From the NCBI GenBank assembly GCA_018970825.1, contig JAGWVP010000268.1, positions 1 to 5,014 of the forward strand: a stretch of 5,014 nt of DNA, given 5' to 3'. Positions 1-5,014 of the stretch are shown one piece after another. The notes below the pieces were generated by a model. It worked only from the letters and a program-made list of their open reading frames with translations, did not search any database and was not told the origin of the DNA. The first letter of the stretch is position 1; each line of letters opens with the position of its first letter. The translations under genes and the position numbers were made by a program. The stretch is from a bacterium. Its GTDB lineage: Bacteria > Desulfobacterota > Binatia > UBA12015.

Positions 1-1122
1 GTCGCGCGCGCTCTCGCCGTCGATCGTGACGAAGGGGAGGTCGCGCAGGTCCTCGCGTCCGACCAGGTCCGCCGGGCCCGGATCGGACGGCAGGCCCGCG
101 CATTCCGCGAGGACCGCGGCCGGGAACTCGGTGCGCAGTCCGTGCTCGAGCGCGATCGTGAGGAACTGGACGTCGGGGTCCTCGGCGTCGCCGAGGACGC
201 GCTCGAGTTCGCCGACCGCTCCCTCGCGCGGGCCCGGCCGCCGCACGAGGCGCGCCACGGCGAGCTTTCCCACGTCGAAGGCGCTCGGCTCCATGCCGCC
301 CGCGATCTCGACGAGCGGCAGGAGGTCGCTCTGCGGGACCAGCCAGAAGCGTCGCGAGGCGGCGGGGCCCGGCCGGGGAGCGCGGCGCGCACCTCGGCCG
401 GCCGACGCGGGCGCGTGCGGGCGGGCAGCCTCGAGCACGCCGACGATCCGGTCGATGCCGCTCTCGACCACCCCGAGCACGCGGCCGGCCGCGCGTCGCG
501 AGACCGGATCGTGCCGCAACACCTCGACGCGCACGCGGTCGCCGTGCAGCGCTTCTCCCTCTTCGCCCTCGGGCACGAACACGTCCGCACCGAGCCGTTC
601 GCGCGCGGCCCCCTCCGGCGCGACGAAGCCGAAGCCGCCGCGCGTGCGGGTGTAGCGGCCGACGACTTCGAGGAGGGAAGGGCCGCGGGCCCGTCCGTCG
701 CCTCGCTCCTCGCGCCGCTCCTGCCACGGACGCCCCGACCGCGGACCGGACGGAGCCGCGGCACGCCGATCGCCGGCAGGCCCCCGGGGGGCGAAGCCCC
801 GGGTCGCCTCGCGCCCCCGGTCGGGCCGACCGGGCCGATCGTGCCCGCCGGGAGGACGCGGCCCGTCCCGACCCGGTCGACCGGGACCCCTGTCGCGCTC
901 GACCCGCTCGACGATCCACTGCCAGCGGGTCTTGCCGACGCGGCGGACCCGGCGATCGTCGACCTGGGCCGCGAGCGCTCCTTCGATCGCCCGGGGGTCG
1001 AAACGATCGAGCCCGAGCCGCTGCGCGATCTCGCGGACGGTGAGCGGTCGGGGCGCAACCCCCTCGAGGACCTGCCGCAGGGCCGTCGGGGAGGGAGCGT
1101 CTCGGAAAGTCGTCTTCGGCAC
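1..1122 (-). CDS. rnr: Ribonuclease R, N-terminal part (runs off left edge)
   Basis: This is a 3'-to-5' exoribonuclease of the RNB (RNase II/R) family, which degrades structured RNA in the cytoplasm. Only 374 codons lie in the window. Residues ~11-70 (TALRQVLEG...LTVREIAQRLGL...RRVRRVGKTRWQW) look like the winged-helix domain at the RNase R N-terminus. Residues ~73-148 are an Arg/Gly/Pro-rich low-complexity linker. Residues 155-184 (GRYTRTRGGFGFVAPE, then DVFVPEGEEGE) form a first cold-shock/OB region. A degenerate second one covers ~225-275 (RIVGVLEA, RRFWLVPQ) and is split by an Ala/Arg/Pro stretch. Next come GELERVLGD and EFPAAVL, then DLPFVTIDGESARD, which opens the RNB catalytic domain. 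The first two aspartates of the active-site cluster (D368, D374) are visible and the rest lie outside the window. The start is uncertain: GTG at 1122 directly abuts a GGAGG (1123-1127), too close for normal spacing, and an in-frame GTG at 1158 is the alternative. The frame is open throughout. Confidence 0.9.
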   Translation of the reverse strand, partial: MPKTTFRDAPSPTALRQVLEGVAPRPLTVREIAQRLGLDRFDPRAIEGALAAQVDDRRVRRVGKTRWQWIVERVERDRGPGRPGRDGPRPPGGHDRPGRPDRGREATRGFAPRGPAGDRRAAAPSGPRSGRPWQERREERGDGRARGPSLLEVVGRYTRTRGGFGFVAPEGAARERLGADVFVPEGEEGEALHGDRVRVEVLRHDPVSRRAAGRVLGVVESGIDRIVGVLEAARPHAPASAGRGARRAPRPGPAASRRFWLVPQSDLLPLVEIAGGMEPSAFDVGKLAVARLVRRPGPREGAVGELERVLGDAEDPDVQFLTIALEHGLRTEFPAAVLAECAGLPSDPGPADLVGREDLRDLPFVTIDGESARD

Positions 1123-1174
1123 CCTCCGAGTCCTACGCCCCGGCCCCGGTCCATGCACCCGCGCCCCGGGGCAT

Positions 1175-1192
1175 CCCCCTGTTGACAGGGGG
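1175..1192. repeat. 18-bp palindrome in the divergent promoter region (candidate operator)
   Basis: CCCCCTGT-TG-ACAGGGGG is a perfect 8-bp inverted repeat around a 2-bp centre. It lies between the divergently transcribed RNase R and carotenoid oxygenase genes. It contains TTGACA (1182-1187), a perfect sigma-70-type -35 hexamer reading toward the oxygenase. A dyad centred on a -35 box suits a repressor operator, but a chance GC-rich palindrome or an RNA hairpin is also possible. No regulator gene is visible nearby. Confidence 0.45.
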
Positions 1193-1211
1193 GCGACCGA
1201 AGCAGGATTCT
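1182..1211 (+). promoter_or_regulatory. Candidate sigma-70 promoter for the carotenoid oxygenase operon
   Basis: TTGACA (1182-1187) matches the -35 consensus fully. With an 18-bp spacer, GATTCT (1206-1211) is a poor -10 match (three of six to TATAAT), sitting in the most AT-rich patch of the region. Transcription would begin near 1218, leaving a leader of about 65-70 nt before the ATG at 1286. The -35 box is strong and the -10 weak, so the promoter would either depend on an activator or be only tentatively assigned. Confidence 0.4.
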
Positions 1212-1215
1212 CCGG

Positions 1216-1233
1216 CTCCCGCAGGCGCGGGAG
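1216..1233 (+). other. GC-rich hairpin in the leader of the carotenoid oxygenase gene
   Basis: CTCCCGC (1216-1222) and GCGGGAG (1227-1233) pair perfectly as a 7-bp stem with a 4-nt AGGC loop. It lies at or just after the predicted transcription start and about 50 nt before the oxygenase start codon. There is no T tract, so it is not a classical terminator. It could stabilise the 5' end of the mRNA or be incidental in GC-rich DNA. Confidence 0.35.
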
Positions 1234-1285
1234 GCGGCTTCCCCGGTGAACCGGTGCCGCGAGGACCACGACGGGAGACGCAACG

Positions 1286-2794
1286 ATGCAGCGCGATCGC
1301 GACAACTCCTCCTCCGGGCCCGCCCGGCCACGGACCGCCGGGTTCGGCAGGCGCGAGTTCCTCCAGCGCTCCGCCCTGCTCGCGGCGGGTTTCGCCGTGC
1401 CGTCGAGCCTCGTCGCCGCGTGCGGCGACTCCGGCGGAGGCGGTGCCGTGCCCGAGTCGTTCGACCCCGCACGCCCCTGGTGGTTGCAGAACGACTTCGC
1501 CCCGGTCGAAGACGAGATGGACGCCTTCGACCTGAAGGTGCGCGGCCGCATCCCCGCGGTGCTCGACGGGCTGTACGTGCGCAACGGATCGAACCCGCAG
1601 AGGGCCGACTCCCCGCACTGGTTCTTCGGCGACGGCATGGTGCACGGCCTGCGCATCGCCGACGGTCGCGCCCTCTGGTACCGCAACCGCTGGATCAACA
1701 CGCTTCTCTACGAGAAGGGCATCAGCTTCGGCGACCCGAACACGCCCCCGGTCGGCGGCGCGAACCAGAGCAACGTGAGCACGATCTGGCACGGCGGGAA
1801 GCTCCTCACCTCGGGCGAGGTCGGCTTCCCCTACGAGCTCGACCCGAGCGACCTGTCGACCAAGGGCGTCTACGACTTCGGCGGCGCGCTGAAGACGTCG
1901 TTCACCGCGCACCCGAAGATCGACCCGGTGACCGGCTCGCTCCACTTCTTCGGCTACTGGTTCTTCGACCCCTTCCTCACCTACTCGGTCGCCGACCGCA
2001 GCGGCCGCGTCGTGTCGAGCGAGGCCGTCGACGTCCGCCGGACCACGATGATGCACTCCTTCGCGATCACCGACCGCGACGCGGTCTTCTGGGAGTGCCC
2101 GGTTCTCTTCTCGCTCGAGGAGGCGATGGCGGGGGCGCTCAATCCCTTCCACTGGGACCCCTCCTACGGCACGCGGGTCGGCATCATGCCGCTCGGCGGC
2201 CGCACCTCCGACATCCGCTGGGTCGAGATCGAGAACTGCTACGTCTTCCACGAGCTGAACGCGTACCGCGACGGCAACGAGGTCGTGGTCGACGTCTGCC
2301 GGCACCCGGAGATGTTCGGGGGCGAGGGCCTCGAGGACAGCGAGGGCGACCTCCGCCGCTGGCGCATCGACACGAGCGGCAGCAGCATGAGGTTCCGCGA
2401 CGAGGTGGTCACGACGGCCCCCTACGAGCTGCCGCAGCCCGACCGCCGCTTCACCGGGCGCCGTCACCGCTACGGCTGGTTCGCGACCACCCGGCCGAGC
2501 GATCACACGGTGGACTTCGGCGGGACGGGATACGTCGACTACGAGACCGGGAAGGTCTCGCTGTGGGACCCCGGCTCGAACCGGCACGCGGGCGAGCCGT
2601 TCTTCGTCCCCGGCGGCGAGGGCGAGGGCGACGGCTGGGTCCTCACGCTCGTGTACGACCACTCGAACGGGAAGAGCACGCTCGCGATCCTGCCGGCGCT
2701 CGACCCGAACGGCGGTCCGGTCGCCGAGATCGAGTTGCCCCGGCGCGTCCCCTACGGTTTCCACGGGGTCTGGATCCCGGGCGGCGGGGCGTAG
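1286..2794 (+). CDS. Carotenoid oxygenase family protein (RPE65/CCD-type), predicted Tat-exported lipoprotein
   Basis: This is a non-haem Fe(II) dioxygenase of the carotenoid cleavage/retinal pigment epithelium protein family. Members split a C=C bond in carotenoids, apocarotenoids or stilbenes, so the substrate cannot be named from sequence. All four iron-binding histidines fall in family contexts: H209 (FTAHPKIDP), H257 (MMHSFAIT), H322 (VFHELNAY) and H493 (YGFHGVW). Likely second-shell glutamates are E178, E381 and E447. Other family signatures are GLYVRNGSNP (95-104), FFGDGMVHG (113-121) and GEPFFVP (436-442). At 502 residues the length is normal. HSF in place of the commoner HDF also occurs in animal members. 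The N-terminus has a twin-arginine motif (GRREFLQ, 21-27), a hydrophobic stretch, and a lipobox VAAC with C46, so a folded, metal-loaded enzyme is probably exported by Tat and lipidated. The start is supported by GGGAG at 1273-1277, 8 nt upstream. It probably heads an operon with the acyltransferase 52 nt downstream. Confidence 0.93.
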   Translation: MQRDRDNSSSGPARPRTAGFGRREFLQRSALLAAGFAVPSSLVAACGDSGGGGAVPESFDPARPWWLQNDFAPVEDEMDAFDLKVRGRIPAVLDGLYVRNGSNPQRADSPHWFFGDGMVHGLRIADGRALWYRNRWINTLLYEKGISFGDPNTPPVGGANQSNVSTIWHGGKLLTSGEVGFPYELDPSDLSTKGVYDFGGALKTSFTAHPKIDPVTGSLHFFGYWFFDPFLTYSVADRSGRVVSSEAVDVRRTTMMHSFAITDRDAVFWECPVLFSLEEAMAGALNPFHWDPSYGTRVGIMPLGGRTSDIRWVEIENCYVFHELNAYRDGNEVVVDVCRHPEMFGGEGLEDSEGDLRRWRIDTSGSSMRFRDEVVTTAPYELPQPDRRFTGRRHRYGWFATTRPSDHTVDFGGTGYVDYETGKVSLWDPGSNRHAGEPFFVPGGEGEGDGWVLTLVYDHSNGKSTLAILPALDPNGGPVAEIELPRRVPYGFHGVWIPGGGA

Positions 2795-2805
2795 CGGCGG
2801 TCGAA

Positions 2806-2839
2806 CCCGCCGGGACGCGACGGTCCCGATCCCGGCGGG
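2806..2839 (+). other. Intercistronic hairpin with competing alternative stems
   Basis: In the 52-nt gap between oxygenase and acyltransferase, CCCGCCGGGA (2806-2815) and TCCCGGCGGG (2830-2839) form a perfect 10-bp stem with a 14-nt loop. Two smaller stems use overlapping bases and cannot coexist with it: CGGCGG/CCGCCG (2795-2800 with 2807-2812) and CGGGAC/GTCCCG (2811-2816 with 2823-2828). The right arm of the large stem ends 7 nt before the ATG at 2847, where the ribosome binding site should be, so it could limit translation of the second gene. No T tract follows, so full termination is unlikely. Confidence 0.5.
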
Positions 2840-2846
2840 CGACGAC

Positions 2847-3683
2847 ATGGACGAAGGCGGACCGGAGATCGAAGGGCGAAAGCGACCGCGACGCCAGCGT
2901 GGGCCGGTCGCCGCGTTCTGGCGAGAGCGCATCCGGCCGATCTTCTCGCGGCGGCTCTCGCGACTCGCCTCGCTGGTCGTCCCCCACCTCTACATGGGAT
3001 ACATGCGGCTCGTCTGGGCGACGAGCCGGGTCGAGGGAATCGACGAGTTCGCCCGCCTTCGTCGCATCATCGAGGACCACGACGGCGCGGTCGGCGTGCT
3101 CTGGCACGAAGAGGTGATGACCGTCGCCTTCGGCTACTTCTGGGTCGGGTTTCCCGCCCAGACGCTCGCGAGCATGGGCGAGGCGGGCGACGTGATCGCG
3201 CGCATGCTCCACCTGTGCCGCTTCGTGGTGTTCCGCGGCGGCACGACGACCGGCCGGTCGCGGCGGCGCGAGGGCGTGCTCCGCGACATGATCGACCACA
3301 TGCGGAGCCACCGCCGCGTGATCTACGGCATCACGGTCGACGGCTCGAAGGGGCCGGCCTACCGCATGAAGACCGGGAGCATCGTGATCGCGCGCGAGTG
3401 CGGTCGTCCGGTCATCCTCGCGCGCACCTGGTACCGTCGCTGCCTTCGACTCCCGACCTGGGACCGGATGGCGGTGCCCCTTCCCTTCAACGTGATCCGC
3501 TACTACCTGCGGGGCCCCTTCGAGGTCCCGGCGAGCGCCGCGACCGACGAAGGGCTCGAGCGCTTCACCGTCGAGATCGAGAACGAGCTCGTCGCACTCG
3601 CGGCCCGCAGCTACCGCGACATGGGGCAGCCGGTGCCCGCGAACCTCGTGCCGCGCGCACCCGGCGAGCGCGTCGCCCCCTGA
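2847..3683 (+). CDS. DUF374/LPLAT-superfamily acyltransferase-like protein
   Basis: This 278-residue protein resembles the DUF374 branch of the lysophospholipid/lipid A acyltransferase superfamily, which is thought to transfer acyl chains to lipids at the cytoplasmic face of the inner membrane. Family landmarks in order are: a very basic N-terminus (RKRPRRQR, 11-18), a hydrophobic or amphipathic segment (~36-60), VLWHEE (84-89) with candidate catalytic H87, FRGGTTTGRSRR (129-140) matching the usual RGSS..GG loop, ITVDGSKGP (162-170) in place of the usual DGPRGP, then KTGSIVIARECGRPV and TWDRMAVPLPF (204-214, usually SWDRF.iP.Pf). The spacing of these blocks is what identifies the family, and the exact substrate is unknown. 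The N-terminus is somewhat longer than in typical members. The start at 2847 lacks a good Shine-Dalgarno sequence; GGCGGG at 2834-2839 is the only candidate and is buried in a hairpin. It is likely co-transcribed with the oxygenase upstream, which hints at a shared role in envelope or lipid metabolism. Confidence 0.82.
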   Translation: MDEGGPEIEGRKRPRRQRGPVAAFWRERIRPIFSRRLSRLASLVVPHLYMGYMRLVWATSRVEGIDEFARLRRIIEDHDGAVGVLWHEEVMTVAFGYFWVGFPAQTLASMGEAGDVIARMLHLCRFVVFRGGTTTGRSRRREGVLRDMIDHMRSHRRVIYGITVDGSKGPAYRMKTGSIVIARECGRPVILARTWYRRCLRLPTWDRMAVPLPFNVIRYYLRGPFEVPASAATDEGLERFTVEIENELVALAARSYRDMGQPVPANLVPRAPGERVAP

Positions 3684-3688
3684 CGTTC

Positions 3689-3714
3689 CCGCGGTGGACG
3701 AGATCCACCCGCGG
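3689..3714 (+). terminator. Terminator-like hairpin after the acyltransferase gene
   Basis: CCGCGGTGGA (3689-3698) pairs with TCCACC-C-GCGG (3704-3714), giving ten base pairs with one bulged C (3710) and a 5-nt CGAGA loop. It begins 5 nt after the TGA stop at 3681-3683, where an operon terminator is expected. The run of T normally following an intrinsic terminator is absent. It may therefore act as an mRNA 3'-end stabiliser or an inefficient terminator, as is common in GC-rich genomes. Confidence 0.5.
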
Positions 3715-3760
3715 AGTCGCCCTCGCTTGACGCGGCGCTCACGGGCGACGTCCGTCTTCG

Positions 3761-3789
3761 TTGACATGGCTTGGCGCCTCTTCCTTCAT
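3761..3789 (+). promoter_or_regulatory. Possible promoter (TTGACA) before the barrel protein gene
   Basis: A perfect TTGACA lies at 3761-3766 in the intergenic gap beyond the terminator-like hairpin. At 17-bp spacing the -10 candidate is CTTCAT (3784-3789), a poor match that overlaps the first possible ATG (3788). If this promoter is real, transcription would start around 3796 and translation would have to begin at the in-frame ATG at 3800 on a nearly leaderless message. The -35 hexamer may also be a coincidence. Confidence 0.25.
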
Positions 3790-5014
3790 GCGGGGGCCGA
3801 TGGTGCCGTCCCGGGGGAAACGGGCTGCGGCCTGCGGGCTCGCGCTCGGGGTGATCGCGGCGCTCGCGACCGCGGCGGAAGCGGTCGACCTGCGCTTCCA
3901 GCCGAGCCTGCTCGGGCAGGTCAGGCGAAGCCCGTGGTCCGCGCAGACGCAGGTCCCGATGGAACTCTACGGCGACCTGGGTCTGTCCGACCTGCCGCTC
4001 GGATCCACCTTCGACACGTTCTTCCGACTCGAGGAGGACTGGTCGGACCTCTCTTCCGAGACCGACTTCTTCACCGGGGTCCTGCGCATCCCGAAAGCCG
4101 CCCCCGGTCTCGACCTTCAGCTCGGCCGCCAGATCGTCGCCGAGTCGCCCGTCGGCCTGTGGGACGCCGATTCGGGCCAGATCCGCCTCGCGGTGCCGAA
4201 CACACCGCTCGCGCTCTCGGTCTTCGGAGGAGCACCGCGGACCTGGGAGCCGACGTACGGCCCCGCGACCTACTCGCAGAACGAGCAGATCTTCGGCGGC
4301 AGCGTCCGGCTCGCGAGGTTCCGAGGCGGCTCGGCGTCGATGGGCTTCCTCCAGCAGATCCGCGCCGGGCGCGAGCTCATGCAGCAGGTCACGCTCTCGG
4401 GCACGCGCTCGTTCGCGAGCCTCCCGGGGATGCCGAACCTCTACGGCAACTTCGCCTTCGACGCGGACCACCAGAACGTGGACCTCGCGCGCGCGGGCTT
4501 CCAGTCGTCGATCTGGAGCCCGCGCCTGCTCGCCAACTTCGAGAGCGGCTACTACAAGCCGCAGGACATGGGGAACACGGTCGTGACGAACCTCGACCGG
4601 CGCGAGGACCCGGTGTTCCAGATGTTTTCGGTGAGCGACCTGCTGCAGTTCCGCGGCGGCGCCCGCTACACCATCACGCCGACGGTCTCGTCCTACGCGG
4701 ATCTCTCCTACCAGCGCTACGCGCAGGTCCAAGGGAGCATGGTGAACGGCTACGTCTGGAGCAGCGGCCTGCTCTGGCTGCCCGGCGGCGACGGCCTCGA
4801 GATGGTGCGCGGCGAGTACTACGGCATCGACGGGATCGGCGGCTCGGTGAACGGCGGCCGCGTCACCTACGAGAACCGCGTCTACCAGGACATCGTGTTC
4901 CGGGCGAACCTCGACATGGCCTGGTACGAGAAGTCGACGAACCAGGACGGGCTCGGCATCGCGAGCCTGCTCGGCGTCGGGTACATGTTCCTTCCCGGCG
5001 TGATCGGCGAAGTC
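3788..5014 (+). CDS. Secreted, probable outer-membrane beta-barrel protein of unknown function (runs off right edge)
   Basis: The frame is open for 409 codons to the window end with no stop. The N-terminus is a clear Sec signal peptide: basic residues (SRGKR, 8-12), a hydrophobic core (~13-28) and a likely signal peptidase I site after AEA (30-32), before VDLRF. The mature part is rich in alternating polar/apolar segments with aromatic residues and Gly/Asn/Asp turns, for example FDTFFRLEEDW (75-85), LDLQLGRQIV (108-117), SSYADLSYQRYAQV (301-314), GYVWSSGLLWL (321-331) and RANLDMAWYEKS (372-383). This is typical of transmembrane beta-strands in porin-like proteins. The segment LGRQIV...GLWDADSG...LALSVFGGAP resembles a strand-turn pattern seen in proteobacterial barrel proteins, but I cannot name a family. 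No Shine-Dalgarno sequence precedes the ATG at 3788; the in-frame ATG at 3800 (codon 5) is an equally good start and leaves a normal 28-residue signal peptide. A terminator-like hairpin upstream suggests its own transcription unit. Confidence 0.78.
   Translation, partial: MRGPMVPSRGKRAAACGLALGVIAALATAAEAVDLRFQPSLLGQVRRSPWSAQTQVPMELYGDLGLSDLPLGSTFDTFFRLEEDWSDLSSETDFFTGVLRIPKAAPGLDLQLGRQIVAESPVGLWDADSGQIRLAVPNTPLALSVFGGAPRTWEPTYGPATYSQNEQIFGGSVRLARFRGGSASMGFLQQIRAGRELMQQVTLSGTRSFASLPGMPNLYGNFAFDADHQNVDLARAGFQSSIWSPRLLANFESGYYKPQDMGNTVVTNLDRREDPVFQMFSVSDLLQFRGGARYTITPTVSSYADLSYQRYAQVQGSMVNGYVWSSGLLWLPGGDGLEMVRGEYYGIDGIGGSVNGGRVTYENRVYQDIVFRANLDMAWYEKSTNQDGLGIASLLGVGYMFLPGVIGEV

Noticed and set aside
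142..1185. Long plus-strand open frames opposite the RNase R gene (for example 142-1185 and 26-655)
   Set aside because: Their translations are Arg/Pro/Ala/Ser-rich with no domain signal, while the minus strand over the same bases reads a clear RNase R with ordered domains. They are antisense shadows caused by high GC.
1243..1254. Small palindrome CCGGTGAACCGG upstream of the oxygenase
   Set aside because: Five-base arms are expected often by chance at this GC content, and its position gives no clear role.
2072..2074. Possible active-site defect: the iron-ligand motif reads MHSF rather than MHDF
   Set aside because: The histidine itself is intact, and HSF is the normal form in animal members such as RPE65 and beta-carotene oxygenases, so this is family variation rather than loss of function.
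1133..2932. A 599-codon minus-strand open frame antisense to the carotenoid oxygenase
   Set aside because: The protein is a low-complexity mix of Val, Arg, Ala, Asp and Glu with no recognisable motif. The plus strand carries all catalytic histidines of a known family. The length reflects stop-codon scarcity in GC-rich DNA, not coding.
1246..3117. A 623-codon plus-strand frame overlapping the oxygenase and the acyltransferase start
   Set aside because: It is extremely Arg/Pro-rich, has no domain features, and overlaps two genes supported by family motifs in other frames.
3727..3732. TTGACG as a -35 element for the barrel gene
   Set aside because: At 16-18 bp downstream there is only GC-rich sequence with no resemblance to a -10 hexamer, so it was not annotated.
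2643..4732. Minus-strand open frames 2643-3767 and 3611-4732
   Set aside because: Both lie opposite well-supported plus-strand genes, are Arg/Glu/Ala/His-rich without motifs, and cross intergenic signals such as the terminator-like hairpin.

Overview
The window comes from a GC-rich (roughly 70%) bacterial chromosome. A Tat-dependent lipoprotein signal, a classical signal peptide on a barrel-like protein and a DUF374-type acyltransferase suggest a Gram-negative, diderm cell. High GC and the gene types would suit a myxobacterium/deltaproteobacterium-like or related uncultured lineage, but the sequence does not fix the taxonomy. I see no RNA genes, insertion sequences, CRISPR arrays or phage genes.

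Layout: (1) Positions 1-1122, minus strand: the N-terminal 374 codons of a ribonuclease R (RNB family) gene that runs off the left edge just as its catalytic domain begins. It has a winged-helix-like N-terminus, an unusually long Arg/Gly/Pro-rich linker, and two cold-shock-like regions. (2) Positions 1123-1285: a divergent intergenic region with an 18-bp palindrome containing a perfect TTGACA, then a GC-rich hairpin. (3) Positions 1286-2794, plus strand: a complete carotenoid cleavage oxygenase (RPE65/CCD family) with all four iron-binding histidines. It carries a twin-arginine signal plus lipobox, so it is predicted to be an exported lipoprotein. (4) Positions 2795-2846: a short gap able to form several mutually exclusive hairpins. 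(5) Positions 2847-3683, plus strand: a DUF374/LPLAT-like acyltransferase, probably co-transcribed with the oxygenase. (6) Positions 3684-3787: a gap with a bulged terminator-like hairpin just after the acyltransferase stop. (7) Positions 3788-5014, plus strand: the first 409 codons of a secreted, probably outer-membrane beta-barrel protein of unknown function, open at the right edge.

How the genes may work together: the oxygenase and acyltransferase look like a two-gene unit concerned with the cell envelope, one cleaving an apolar polyene or stilbene-like substrate outside the cytoplasm and the other acylating a lipid at the inner membrane. The barrel protein is probably a separate unit beyond a terminator. 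RNase R is a housekeeping RNA-turnover gene facing the other way. The functional link between oxygenase, acyltransferase and barrel is inferred from proximity only. I found no clearly new multi-gene system. The most notable points are the Tat-lipoprotein form of the oxygenase, the TTGACA-containing palindrome in front of it, the nested hairpins between the two operon genes, and the disordered linker of RNase R.
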